Assembly (NCBI GenBank): GCA_963707015.1
Contig: CAVPOO010000007.1
Location: 496,001 to 560,000, forward strand
DNA length: 64,000 bases
Direction of reading: 5' to 3'
Source: CAVPOO01 sp963707015
GTDB lineage: Bacteria; Pseudomonadota; Gammaproteobacteria; Thiohalobacterales; Thiohalobacteraceae
Shown here: piece by piece, positions 25,913 to 37,006 of the stretch
Layout of the letters: the number at the start of each line of letters is the position of its first letter
Position numbering within the stretch: the first letter of the stretch is position 1
Program-made: the position numbers and the translations under genes
Notes under the pieces: generated by a model
Told to the model about the DNA's origin: nothing
Seen by the model: the letters and a program-made list of their open reading frames with translations, nothing else
Database searches by the model: none

Positions 25913-28459
25913 TTATCGCTGCCACAGGATGTGAGCGTCTTCCAGAGGCACCGCCACGTCATCGCGCTGCGGTATCAGCCGCGCCGTATAGTCCGACGGC
26001 AGGCGGGTTGCAGGCACGCCTGCGCGATAGGCGTAGCCGTTGGTTGCGCCCACCAGTTGCCGCACGCGCTGCATCGCCACGCGTTCCGGCGTGCTGCCGT
26101 TAACGCCATTGGCATAAAGCTCGACCCGAACTGCCTCCGGGTCGAGCTCATCGAGATACACCTGCACTTCAAAGATGTGTTGCCCGGCATCGGTTTCAAG
26201 TTTCACCTCGCCGAAGCGAAGAGCAGTCCATTTTTGCTCCAGCGCGTGCCGCCAATTAACGATATCCACGCCGTTCTTGCCTTTGTCGGCGGCCCGCTCA
26301 CGGTAGGCTGAGGCCGCCGGGAGGTAGTGTTGCTCGGTGTATTCGCACACCGCACGGTTGGTAGAGAAATGCGGTGTCAATCGCGCCATGCTTTCGCGCA
26401 TCCGCGCCACCCAGGCGGTGGGGATACCTTGTTCATCACGCGTATAGAACTCCGGGATCACCTCGCGTTCGAGCAGGTCATAGAGGGCTTGCGCTTCGGC
26501 TGCGTCCCAGGCAGGATCGTGATCATGCTCCAGACCATCCCCCAACGCCCAGCCGACTTTCGGCGTGTAGGCTTCCGCCCACCAGCCGTCCAGTTCCGAC
26601 AGATTGATGCCGCCATTGACCAGCACCTTCATGCCGCTGGTTCCACACGCCTCCCAGGGGCGGCGCGGCGTGTTGAGCCAGACATCCACGCCCTGCACCA
26701 GCTGCGCGGTCAACTGCATGTCGTAGTCACTGAGGAAGATCACATGGGGGCGCACCTCGGGCCGCCGGATGAAATGCGTCCACTGCTGGATCAGGGCCTG
26801 CCCTGCCTGGTCAGCCGGATGCGCCTTGCCGGCCATGATGAGCTGTACCGGGCGTTGCGGATTCGTCAGCAGGCGCAGCAGGCGCTCGGGGTCGTGCAGC
26901 AGCAGGTTCGGTCTTTTATAGCTTGCAAAGCGGCGTGCAAAACCCAGCGTCAACGTATTGCAGTCAAACAGACGTTTCGCAGCAGCAACCGCCTCGGGCG
27001 CTGCACCTGATGCGGCCAGTTGCCGGGACAATCGTTCGCGGGCGTAGTCCACAAGCGACCTGCCGGCGTCGGTACGAAATTCCCAGAGCCTGGCGTCTGA
27101 GACACGGCGCATGCCCTGCTCCAGAGCCTCCACCGTCCCCAGCCAGCGGTCCTTGCCACAGATCTCCGTCCAGAGATCATCGGCCGGGGCCGAGTCCCAG
27201 GTCGGCATATGCACGCCGTTGGTCACGTGTCCGACCGGGACCTCTTCCGTCGGCCAGTGGGGAAAGAGCGGCTCAAACAGGTGCCGGCTCACCCTGCCAT
27301 GCAAGCGACTCACGCCATTCACCGCCCCGCTGCCGCGAATCGCCAGACAGGCCATGTTGAAAGGTTCCGACGCGTCGTTCGGGTTCTGGCGGCCCAGGGC
27401 CAGCAGATCGTGGCGGGTTATTCCGAGACGCCGCTCGGCATAACCACCGAGGTATTGCTCGATGAGCGCCGGCGCGAAACGATCAAAGCCGGCCGCCACT
27501 GCCGTATGCGTGGTGAAGAGGTTGCCCGCCCGGGTGACGGCCAGCGCAACCTCGAAGCTCAACCCGTTTTCCTCCATGAAGCTGCGCGCGCGTTCCAGCA
27601 CGGCGAAGGCCGCATGCCCTTCATTCAGGTGGCAGACTTCCGGCTGGATACCGAGTGCGGCGAGCAACCGCCAGCCACCGATGCCGAGCAGCAGTTCCTG
27701 TTTCAGGCGCAACTCCGGCCCGCCGCCGTAGAGCTCGCTGGTAATGCCGCGATGCCCCGGGTAATTCGCGGCGTCATTGCTGTCCAGCAGGTACAGCCGC
27801 ACGCGACCAACCTGCACCTGCCAGGCCCGCAGCCAGACCGAGTAACCGGGCAAGGAGATTTCCAGGCGCAACCACTCGCCATCCGGTTTGCGCAGCGGTG
27901 TGACCGGCAACTGTCCGGGGTCGTTGTACGGGAAGAGCGCCTGTTGCGCGCCGTCTTTGTCGATCACCTGGCGAAAATAGCCTTGCTGGTAGAGCAGCCC
28001 CACGCCGATCACCGGGACGCCCAGATCGCTGGCGGCCTTAAGTTGATCGCCGGCCACGTTGCCGAGCCCGCCCGAATAAATGGGCAAGGCTTCGCTCAGC
28101 ATGAATTCCATACTGAAATAGGCAACACAACTTAGCTGCGATTGCGGCCAGGTTTGCTGAAACCATGCGGGCGCTTCCGCAGCATCCCGCCTGGCTTGCA
28201 CCAGATTGTCAATGTTCTCGCGGAAAGCGGGATCGACTAACACACGCTGGAGTTTCTCTCGCGAAACCGTCTGCAGGACGGCCCAGGGGTTTTGCGTGAG
28301 CGCCCACAACCCGGCATCCAGCTGCCGCCACACCTGGTCGGTGGCATGATTCCACGACGAACGCATATCCAGGGCAAGCTCGGCCAGGGAATCGAATCCC
28401 TCCACGTCCGCAGGTAAAAGAAGCTCCTTCGGGTGACTGACCCGTGTTTGCTCGCTCAT
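25913..28459 (-). CDS. glgP: Alpha-glucan (glycogen) phosphorylase
   Basis: 848 residues. Matches the bacterial alpha-glucan phosphorylase group rather than the MalP type: YFSMEFMLSEALPIYSGGLG, HLNEGHAAFAVLERAR, GFARRFASYKR, and the pyridoxal phosphate region RPWEACGTSGMKVLVNGG. Releases glucose 1-phosphate from glycogen with phosphate, saving ATP. The start at 28459 has GGAGAGG; an upstream extension of the frame has no support. It follows transketolase on the same strand and precedes the broken ackA. Confidence 0.95.
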   Translation of the reverse strand: MSEQTRVSHPKELLLPADVEGFDSLAELALDMRSSWNHATDQVWRQLDAGLWALTQNPWAVLQTVSREKLQRVLVDPAFRENIDNLVQARRDAAEAPAWFQQTWPQSQLSCVAYFSMEFMLSEALPIYSGGLGNVAGDQLKAASDLGVPVIGVGLLYQQGYFRQVIDKDGAQQALFPYNDPGQLPVTPLRKPDGEWLRLEISLPGYSVWLRAWQVQVGRVRLYLLDSNDAANYPGHRGITSELYGGGPELRLKQELLLGIGGWRLLAALGIQPEVCHLNEGHAAFAVLERARSFMEENGLSFEVALAVTRAGNLFTTHTAVAAGFDRFAPALIEQYLGGYAERRLGITRHDLLALGRQNPNDASEPFNMACLAIRGSGAVNGVSRLHGRVSRHLFEPLFPHWPTEEVPVGHVTNGVHMPTWDSAPADDLWTEICGKDRWLGTVEALEQGMRRVSDARLWEFRTDAGRSLVDYARERLSRQLAASGAAPEAVAAAKRLFDCNTLTLGFARRFASYKRPNLLLHDPERLLRLLTNPQRPVQLIMAGKAHPADQAGQALIQQWTHFIRRPEVRPHVIFLSDYDMQLTAQLVQGVDVWLNTPRRPWEACGTSGMKVLVNGGINLSELDGWWAEAYTPKVGWALGDGLEHDHDPAWDAAEAQALYDLLEREVIPEFYTRDEQGIPTAWVARMRESMARLTPHFSTNRAVCEYTEQHYLPAASAYRERAADKGKNGVDIVNWRHALEQKWTALRFGEVKLETDAGQHIFEVQVYLDELDPEAVRVELYANGVNGSTPERVAMQRVRQLVGATNGYAYRAGVPATRLPSDYTARLIPQRDDVAVPLEDAHILWQR

Positions 28460-28478
28460 AGCCTCTCCTTCAAATTTG

Positions 28479-28640
28479 TCATGGACGCACTCCCCGGCTG
28501 CTCTGTGTGGGCGCCCCCAGCGCAGCGCCGACAATGGCCTGTGCTTCCTCCAGCATAGGGCGCAGATGACTCGCGCCACGCAAGATCTCCGCATGAATCC
28601 CGAGGAAAGCCGTCAGCGAGATCGCGCGGGCCTTATGAGA
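28479..28640 (-). other. Unassigned C-terminal-like coding remnant
   Basis: Between tkt and glgP a short minus-strand frame reads ISLTAFLGIHAEIL and MLEEAQAIVGAALGAP to a TGA at 28479-28481. Composition looks coding, but there is no proper start and I do not recognise the family. It may be the tail of a lost gene of the sugar-phosphate cluster. Confidence 0.35.
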
Positions 28641-28766
28641 AATCCGGGTTACGCGCTTTCAATCGCTGCGGTGTGTCCCTTGCCAACGACATGCTGTATG
28701 TACGGTGGCGTACGCAAAGCGGAAAAGCGTGCATTGCCTGCCAACCATAGGCCCACTTATCGGGTG

Positions 28767-30817
<2,051 letters not shown>

Positions 30818-30821
<4 letters not shown>

Positions 30822-31006
30822 GGCGCGGCTCTCCCTGGCTGGCTCTGCGTCAGCGTGGCGTACTTAGACGCAATGCGGTCCATCTGGTCGTACCGGGACA
30901 TTGCGAAAAATTGCGCAGCCTCGCCCAGGTCGGCGACGATGCGTGCGTTAGCGAACAAAGTGTTGTCTACATACTGCAGGAATACTACCTCGTTCGTCCC
31001 AGTCAT
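30818..31006 (-). CDS. Hypothetical 62-residue protein coupled to tkt
   Basis: Starts ATG at 31006 behind AAAGG and reads MTGTNEVVFLQYVDNTLFAN, then MSRYDQMDRIASKYATL, ending four bases inside tkt. The coding look and the overlaps on both sides (with the zwf remnant and tkt) suggest it was a real gene or the end of one. I do not recognise the family. No signal peptide or membrane helix. Confidence 0.5.
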
Positions 31007-31098
31007 TTTGCCGCCTTTACGAGTATTGGATTGTGCCAGCTCCCGTCTGGCGCAATGAGCGCGCCAGCCTGTTTCGGCCCCCAGCTGCCGGGCGTGGT
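31003..31098 (-). pseudogene. Glucose-6-phosphate dehydrogenase C-terminal remnant
   Basis: A 32-codon stretch reads PGSWGPKQAGALIAPDG followed by SWHNP, which matches the very end of Zwf (Y-x-x-GTWGP...DGR-x-W). Upstream the frame loses similarity at once. Only about the last 30 of roughly 490 residues remain. It shows that the oxidative pentose phosphate entry enzyme once headed this cluster. Confidence 0.6.
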
Positions 31099-31723
31099 TC
31101 GACTTGCGCGCCACCAGGGTTTCCTCAATTGCGTGACTGAGGGTGCGCAGGGGTAACACGGTGGCGAAAGGATTCACTCTCTCATACGAGGTCACGACTC
31201 GCGCCGTGCCTTCAACGACTCCACGCCGATACCGTGCGGGCCATGCTCCTAGACGGGTGCGAACACAACAGTGACTGAACGGCCTCTTACCCCCGCGGCC
31301 CTCAGTATGCCACCTGTTTGCCGCGCGACAGCGCACCGCCTGCGGGGCGGGTACTCCTAGACGGCAACACACCTGCTGAAATCAGCGGTGACAGAGTCAG
31401 CCAACCTGTTCCGCTGCATAGTTACACCTGGCAAAAGTATTGTGGCGGCCTGTTCCAACTCCCGGTTGCTGCTTGAGTCGCATTTCGCCATGCACACGCC
31501 GCACCCATGGAATGTAAGGGCTCTACCGTCGAAGAAGGCGACAGCGCAGAGCGTTTACTAGAGGTTTGTGGCGATCAGACATCACGTCGCGCTACCGTGT
31601 GTCTGCTACGACGTCATGACATAGGCGCCTCACCGTCCAGCAGGGCTTGACGCTGTTCGTTTGTGAACAGCTCCCCGGCACGGGACGGCGTACCTATTGG
31701 CGTATATCAGGCGGGCTTTGAGA
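31099..31723. other. Gene-free region
   Basis: I see no supported gene in these ~625 bases upstream of the sugar-phosphate genes. It separates them from the Gly/Met-rich secreted protein. Confidence 0.5.
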
Positions 31724-32662
31724 TCACTCAGACCTCTGCTCACTCGGACCTCCCTGGGGACCACCCTCCGGACCCGGACCACCGGGACCGCCCTGTGGAC
31801 CGCCCGGACCACCCTGGGGACCACGCATCATGCCACCGGGACCACCGCCTGGACCGCCCTGGGGACCGCCTGGACCGCCCTGGGGACCGCCCGGACCACC
31901 GGGACCACCCATCATGCCGCCTGGGCCACCCTCAGGACCACCTGGACCACGCATCATGCCGCCCGGGCCACCGGGACCGCCCTGGTAACCGCCCTGGTAA
32001 CCGCCCTGGTAACCGCCCATTCCACCCGGACCACCCATCATTCTGCCTGGACCGCCCGGACCATGCATCATGCCGCCTGGGCCACCCTCAGGACCGCCTG
32101 GACCACCGGGACCACCCTGGTAACCACCCATTCCACCCGGACCACCCATCATTCTGCCTGGACCGCCCGGACCATACATCATGCCGCCCGGACTGCCCTC
32201 GGGACCGCCCGGACCACCGGGACCGCCCTGGTAACCACCCATTCCACCCGGACCACCCATCATGCTACCCGGACCACCCATGCTACCGGGACCGCCCTGC
32301 GGACGACCCATCATGCCGGGACCGCTTTCGGGACCGCTCATGCTACGCATCATCTTCATATGTTCCTGCATGGTCTGCATGTGTTCCTGCATCAGCTTCT
32401 GGCGTTCCTTCGGGTCAGTCGTCGCCTGGAGTTTCCCCACTTGCTGCTGCATTTCGTTCATGTTCTCCTGCAACTTATACTGTTGCCGGAGTTTTTCCAT
32501 CTGCTGCTGCATTTCGTTCATGTTCTCCTGCATCTGGGACAGTTGCTTGTCCGTGTCCATGCCCTTCGCCGACCCGGCGGGTGCGGACATTCCCTGCGCT
32601 GATATGATAGATGCAGGCAGGGCGCAGGCAACGATCGCGGCTGCTAGTATTGAAGTTTTCAT
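31724..32662 (-). CDS. Secreted Gly/Pro/Met-rich repeat protein
   Basis: 312 residues in three parts. Residues 1-23 form a signal peptide ending ASIISAQ. Residues 35-106 are a Gln/Met/Glu-rich coiled coil with an internal duplication of QENMNEMQQQ and a Met/His cluster (MQEHMQTMQEHMKMMRSM). Residues 108-306 consist of GGP-type repeats, including two 37-residue units starting MMGGPGGMGGYQGG and differing at two positions. It is likely periplasmic or extracellular. The Met/His density suggests possible Cu(I) binding, but that is inference. The ATG follows GGAAATATC. Confidence 0.75.
   Translation of the reverse strand: MKTSILAAAIVACALPASIISAQGMSAPAGSAKGMDTDKQLSQMQENMNEMQQQMEKLRQQYKLQENMNEMQQQVGKLQATTDPKERQKLMQEHMQTMQEHMKMMRSMSGPESGPGMMGRPQGGPGSMGGPGSMMGGPGGMGGYQGGPGGPGGPEGSPGGMMYGPGGPGRMMGGPGGMGGYQGGPGGPGGPEGGPGGMMHGPGGPGRMMGGPGGMGGYQGGYQGGYQGGPGGPGGMMRGPGGPEGGPGGMMGGPGGPGGPQGGPGGPQGGPGGGPGGMMRGPQGGPGGPQGGPGGPGPEGGPQGGPSEQRSE
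31780..32330. repeat. Tandem degenerate repeats encoding GGP/MMGGPGG units
   Basis: The DNA is built from short degenerate units such as ccaccgggaccgcc and ccacccggaccacccatcat. Larger 111-bp units correspond to the 37-residue protein repeats. Such arrays expand and contract by slippage. Long open frames on the opposite strand here are by-products of the repeat. Confidence 0.85.
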
Positions 32663-33093
32663 AGTGATATTTCCTTTATAATCTGAATAAATTCATGTTT
32701 TCGTAACTGTCGGCTACTGGCCGGGAAAAGCACGACGTCCAGTACGAAGACAAGCCAGAATAGAAGCCACATCCAGCTGATCCCGCCCGTAGTTACGCTT
32801 CCCATCATTTGGTCGCAGACGTCTTGCACACTTTACCTTGGCGGGGTGCCTGATTCCGGCATCTCACCACTGATGTGTAGGCTACGTGAACTCCATTATC
32901 AAGTCTGTACGTTATCGTACATATCCCTGATCGAAGCAGGTGGATCGTCACTGTATGACCGGTGTGATACCGGTCGCTCAACTGCTTATCGGCTGTGTTT
33001 CAGGAGGGTATCACGAGGTCCCGTCGTTACGGATTGCGTGCACCGTGTCTTCCGTCGTACGGGTCACCACAGCCCTCGCATCGGCAGGGAATG
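32663..33093. other. Gene-free region
   Basis: No supported gene. It includes the upstream region of the Gly/Met-rich protein gene. Confidence 0.45.
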
Positions 33094-33339
33094 TCACTTC
33101 GTGCGCAGATTCCCCTCCCAGTCGAAACTCCAACCCTTGATGCGGCAGCGATAGCGGCGCACCGGCGAAATCCAGCTCACAAGTCGGTTGACAATGCGGC
33201 GCCGCACACTGTCCAGGGGGGCGTTGCATTGCGGGCATGCGCGTTTGCGAGAGGATTGGCCAGCGACGTCAGGGCTAACACTGTCTGCAGCGTAGAGCGC
33301 ATTCCACACAGCGTTTGCTCCATGAGGATGTTGCGGCAT
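33094..33339 (-). CDS. Small zinc-ribbon-like protein
   Basis: An 81-residue frame containing RACPQCNAPLDSVRRRIVNR and RYRCRIKGWSFDWEGNL. This resembles small proteobacterial proteins with a CPxC...RCxxxxCxWEGN zinc ribbon, but the last Cys position appears replaced, so metal binding may be lost. The ATG overlaps the stop of the upstream 73-residue gene (TGATG). Function unknown. Confidence 0.5.
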   Translation of the reverse strand: MPQHPHGANAVWNALYAADSVSPDVAGQSSRKRACPQCNAPLDSVRRRIVNRLVSWISPVRRYRCRIKGWSFDWEGNLRTK

Positions 33340-33560
33340 CAGCTTACCCTGTGCCCCGTTTCCCTCACGATTGAGAATGGTTCTTGTGCGGTGTCCGCTG
33401 CCACGCGTCCACCTTCATTCTCCCACTCATCCAGCGCTGTCTTCCGTCGTCCTTGTTCTGTGTTGAAAAGGAGTTCGACCATACGCGTGGTGAAGACGGA
33501 AGCGGTCGCAGCGCCCTCGGTCGGAATAAATGGTGGTGTGAAGCGTGTATGGCATGTCAT
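33339..33560 (-). CDS. Hypothetical 73-residue protein
   Basis: Reads FIPTEGAATASVFTTRMVEL and ALDEWENEGG. It looks coding and is joined to the next gene by a TGATG overlap. No signal peptide, membrane helix or known domain recognised. The ribosome-binding site is weak. Confidence 0.5.
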   Translation of the reverse strand: MTCHTRFTPPFIPTEGAATASVFTTRMVELLFNTEQGRRKTALDEWENEGGRVAADTAQEPFSIVRETGHRVS

Positions 33561-33658
33561 AAGTAAAGTTCTTTCAGTAAAGCATCTGCCCTTAACGCCC
33601 CTGACGTTGCACGCGACGCAGCGACGCGCAGCGCGTTGTCACGCCAGGAGGAACGCTC

Positions 33659-33862
33659 CTATTCCTTATTATGTTCTTCAAAGTCCTTGATCTGCTGTTC
33701 GGCTTCGTCCTTCGTGATGCCGTAGGACTCCTGGATCTTGCCCGCCAGCTGATCACGATTGCCGGCAATCACGTCGAGATGATCGTCGGTGAGTTTGCCC
33801 CACTGTGCTTTCACCTTGCCCTTGAACTGCTTCCAGTTGCCTTCAACGATATTCCAATCCAT
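33659..33862 (-). CDS. CsbD family protein
   Basis: 67 residues with the full CsbD pattern: MDWNIVEGNWKQFKGKVKAQ followed by WGKLTDDHLDVIAGNRDQLAGKIQ-type helices and GITKDEAEQQIKDF. These small hydrophilic helical proteins are general stress proteins of unknown mechanism. An AAGGAC site precedes the ATG. Confidence 0.93.
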   Translation of the reverse strand: MDWNIVEGNWKQFKGKVKAQWGKLTDDHLDVIAGNRDQLAGKIQESYGITKDEAEQQIKDFEEHNKE

Positions 33863-34217
33863 ATCTAATGTCCTTTTGTCAGGGTCCCGACTGGCGGTAT
33901 TGCCAATCGCGCATCCTCCGTCGCAGTCATCTTACCGTCACCTGGTAACTTCGCGCGTCAAATGGCCGGGGTAATTTCATGGAAACTCCAGATGCAAGTG
34001 CAAGGTTACTCGCATGATCAGGCGCAGTCGGTACGGTGGCGCACGTAAGGCCATACCTGCCTGCATGGGCGATTATGTGGGTACTGTCCCTGGTGGTCAT
34101 GCCCGCTAAGGAGTTTGCAGCGCCATTGCAGTGCCTGGAGAAGCGGGGCGGGGGAGTGTACCTACCCTGCGGCGAGCAGAAACCGGGCTCGGTGTGCGGT
34201 GAGTATAGACGTCGGAT
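33863..34217. other. Region without assigned gene
   Basis: No confident gene. On the plus strand, a frame from a GTG at 34036 reads YLPAWAIMWVLSLVVMPAKE, which could be the end of a lost membrane protein, but nothing identifies it. Confidence 0.35.
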
Positions 34218-34340
34218 TTATTGACTATCGATGATGCTGCCGACGACTGTACCGTCTACGGTCCCGACTCCAGCGTCGATGGTGAAGGTTCTGTCCTGCG
34301 CCGACATTCCGGCTAAACCACCCGACTGTAGTCGGCGGCC
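34218..34340 (-). pseudogene. Glycine-zipper lipoprotein remnant
   Basis: The frame contains GGLAGMSAQDRTFTIDAGVG, which parallels GGCAGMSTQDKNTAIGAGVG of the lipoprotein at 1-180. The signal-peptide start is missing: the match ends where the sequence switches to the counterpart of position ~2806. It is the left end of the shrunken duplicate block. Confidence 0.75.
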
Positions 34341-34375
34341 GGGAATTGGAATGACTGTCACACGCGGCTGCTGGA

Positions 34376-34690
34376 TTAGTTGTTCTTGTCCCACATTACA
34401 TAGCATTTTTCCTTTGCCGCCGCCTTGAGCAATTCGATCACAGGCAAGGCGCGGTGCGGGAGACTTACGGCAGGTTCACCGTCCGGTCCTTCAGCGGGCT
34501 CTTCTGGCTCCGGCGACTGCTTGTCTGCCTCGACTGCAGCCTCCAGACGTTCCAGCGCCGCCTGGACATCTTCTGCCAGCAGAGCGCCAGGCACCGTCCC
34601 GCTGTGTCCCATCAGTTTGAGCAGTCGGATTGCCACGTCGCCGAACATCGTTATGCTCGCGTAGGCCGGGCAGGAAAAGGTTACCAGCAT
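34376..34690 (-). CDS. DUF1840 domain protein, duplicate copy
   Basis: 104 residues, open throughout, closely similar to the copy at 2847-3161 (MLVTFSCPAYASITMFGDVA, HRALPVIELLKAAAKEKC). Most differences lie in the acidic linker, suggesting that purifying selection persisted for some time. The ATG at 34690 has AGGA upstream. It is the only gene of the duplicate block that appears intact. Confidence 0.85.
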   Translation of the reverse strand: MLVTFSCPAYASITMFGDVAIRLLKLMGHSGTVPGALLAEDVQAALERLEAAVEADKQSPEPEEPAEGPDGEPAVSLPHRALPVIELLKAAAKEKCYVMWDKNN

Positions 34691-34852
34691 GATCACGTCC
34701 TGTCTGATGCTCGCGTTACCGGCGGGCGCCTCGCGTCTCCCGACATTCCCGTTCCCTCAGGGTGCACGGACCACAGGATAGCCCCAGTATCAGCGAACGT
34801 CACGCGGTGTTTTTTTTGACATCGTGGCATGCAGCCGGAATCGTCAGGCGGG

Positions 34853-35209
34853 TCAGACATAGATCAGAATCGCCACATTGTGGCTGATGCTGCCGGCCAG
34901 CACGAACAGATGCCACGCCCCGTGCATCCAGGGGTAACGGTGATCGAGCGCATATAACACGATCCCCGAGGAATAGAGTATGCCGCCGGTCAACAGCCAA
35001 ATGAAACCGGCGCGTGGCAGCACCGCGAGCAGTGGATTGATTGCCAGCACTTCGATGACGATCTGGTTTTTCTCGCCCGTGCGCAGCAGCGAGTAGATCG
35101 GCGGCAGCTGCGCATCAAAGCGCATATCCACGACGCTGCCACGCACAGAGATGACCACGCCGGAATTCGATGCGCGGGAGTTGTTTGTCATTTCCCGGCT
35201 CGATTTCAT
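34853..35209 (-). CDS. Chimeric AtpD N-terminus / TrhA C-terminus
   Basis: A 118-residue frame that starts with the AtpD N-terminus (ASNSGVVISVRGSVVDMRFD to QIVIEVLA) and continues in frame, from residue ~57, as the last ~62 residues of TrhA (LLAVLPRAGFIWLLTGGILY, HRYPWMHGAWHLFVLAGSIS). It lacks both the nucleotide-binding domain and most TrhA helices. It would have two to three membrane helices behind a small beta-barrel domain. Probably a deletion by-product; expression unknown. Confidence 0.85.
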   Translation of the reverse strand: MKSSREMTNNSRASNSGVVISVRGSVVDMRFDAQLPPIYSLLRTGEKNQIVIEVLAINPLLAVLPRAGFIWLLTGGILYSSGIVLYALDHRYPWMHGAWHLFVLAGSISHNVAILIYV

Positions 35210-35213
35210 CACA

Positions 35214-36384
35214 CTATGCCTTCTCTTCCCCTGCGCACAAAGCGGACTCAGATACGAGCGCTTCGCGCACTTGCAGCAGCCGCCTTTCAATCCGCGCGCG
35301 ATCATGGGTGGATTCGATGCTGCGATCGGCCAGCTCGGCAATCCACTGCACCTGTTCGTCGAGTGCTCGTAAGTGGCTCGGGCTGACCGTGAGACTGGCG
35401 ATGGTATCGATGGCGCCGAGCATACGTGCCATGATGGCGACATTGCCTGCGGCGCTACCCCGAATCTGATCGAACGCCTCGGCCAACAGACCCTCAAAGG
35501 TCGGAACGATGGCGATCACGCGCAGCGTTTCACCCTCGTAACGGTGCGAGGGCGGGAACTGCCGACAAGCCAGCCGAGCCAGAATCGCTGTCAGGTAATC
35601 CACGCACATCACCGCCGCCGAGGTGTCATTGACACCGGGCGAAAGTGCCTTCAAGGCCATATCCACGATCTGCCTGACACCGAAAGCAGGGTCCTGATCA
35701 GCCGTGCGATAGCGACCAATACTGTAAGCCCCGTTCAGGGCAACAATCGTCTCTTGATCGGGCGGGAAGGAGTCGCTCATTCTCTTCACCCTCAGCTTTG
35801 TCGGGGCCGGGTTCCCGTTTTTCCGGGAACAACCGATCAATGGACGCGTTAGTTTCCTGAGCGACCGAAGCGATGATGCTGGAAGCCTGGATCGACGAGG
35901 CGATGTGATGAATAAAAAAAATGAGGACGGCAATGCCGCCAAACGCCAGAACAAAGGCGAAAAAGACCGCCAGGCTCGGCACGAATGGCGCATCGCCAGT
36001 GCGAATAGTGTGCAACACGATCAAACAATAGACGAAAATTCCGGCAAAGGTTCCCAGCGTGACCTGCGTGACACGGCTGCGCATGAAGTTGCGCAAGATG
36101 CGTGAGGTGTATTGGCTCGAAGCCTGCGCCAATGCCAGCAGGGTCATGGAGAACGTGATGCCCATAACGGACATCATCGAACCGGCAAGCGTAGACAACA
36201 TATCGCGCGCGCCTTCCGCCCCGACCCCAAATATCCGTGGCCATTGGGCCAGCCATCGGTCACCCCCGGCGTAGTCTGTTTGGATCAACACTACCGCGTA
36301 GACAATGCTGGTCAGGACGATCAGAAAAGGCAAAAACCAAAAGGTCGCACGCAAATCGCTCCACTGTTGTTCTAACCTATTCAT
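35214..36384 (-). pseudogene. DUF2254 protein, duplicate with 182-base deletion
   Basis: The start (MNRLEQQWSDLRATFWFLPF) and the membrane part match the gene at 10787-12139. After KAEGEENERLLP the frame is lost because 182 bases equivalent to 11340-11521 are missing; the C-terminal part resumes in another frame (FPPDQETIVALNGAYSIGRY to the end). Two partial proteins could be made, neither complete. Confidence 0.92.
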
Positions 36385-36660
36385 GGGTCAGCTTCCAGGT
36401 CCGGTGGGGGAGACAGCGCACGAGAATTTCTACCACAATCAGGAGTTTTTACGCAAACGCCAGCCCAGTGATAAAGAACACCGCTTATTTGAAAAGGTCG
36501 CCTTTGTGTTTGCCTTAGCTTGAAGGCTGCTCAAAACGGTCTGAACCTGAATGTCCTACTACAGTACGTTCCTGCCGTCGAGGCTGAAATGCTGTGCGAC
36601 CGGGTTGGGTCGTTCATTCTCGTTAAGCCGTTGTTTATATAAGCCGTGCGAAAGGTCCGA

Positions 36661-36908
36661 CTAGCCCGCATTTCTCACCGGGATCCCGGATGCTGGCGCA
36701 GGGCTCGTGTGTCCGGACGCCGCGCTGGAGGGAAAGTGGTAGCCGTAGTTACCACTTGAGTGAAGCGCAAGTCCGGGCGCGCGAGAACCAGCCAGGGCCG
36801 GGATAGGCAATGTCGGATACACACTGTCTTTGTTCCTGATCTGCACTCTGTTCGCTACCTCAGCGCATTACGTGACTCGATCGCCGCCCGGTGAGAAATG
36901 CGGGCTAG
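36661..36908. mobile_element. MITE-like element with 22-bp perfect terminal inverted repeats
   Basis: A 248-bp segment bounded by CTAGCCCGCATTTCTCACCG-type ends: 36661-36682 and the exact reverse complement at 36887-36908. Inside are a 12-bp palindrome (ccgggatcccgg, 36678-36689) and a hairpin with 8-bp arms (aagtggta/taccactt, 36734-36757). No transposase is encoded. A related half element lies at 38008-38145. Confidence 0.8.
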
Positions 36909-37006
36909 TGTCGGCACCTGCTGTTGCCGCCTTGTTTTTCCGGCGGGTTTGCCACGAGCAGGAGCCCGTACAAAACCGCCGGCAACATGTCCTTGTCCGG
37001 AAGTGC

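Larger units (their letters stand above)
34218..36483. repeat. Shrunken second copy of region 1-12236
   Basis: Same-orientation homology in four pieces: ~34218-34330 to 10-122; ~34336-35051 to 2806-3522; 35043-35766 to 10616-11339; 35768-36483 to 11523-12236. The three joins imply losses of about 2.68, 7.10 and 0.18 kb. The middle join has a 9-base shared string gccagcact at 3514-3522, 10616-10624 and 35043-35051. The summed lengths fit exactly a 2.27-kb residue of a 12.2-kb duplication. Confidence 0.9.

Noticed and set aside
31663..32607. Asp/His/Pro-rich and Thr-rich repeat proteins on the plus strand
   Set aside because: They are complements of the Gly/Pro repeat array; only the minus-strand frame has a signal peptide and ribosome-binding site.
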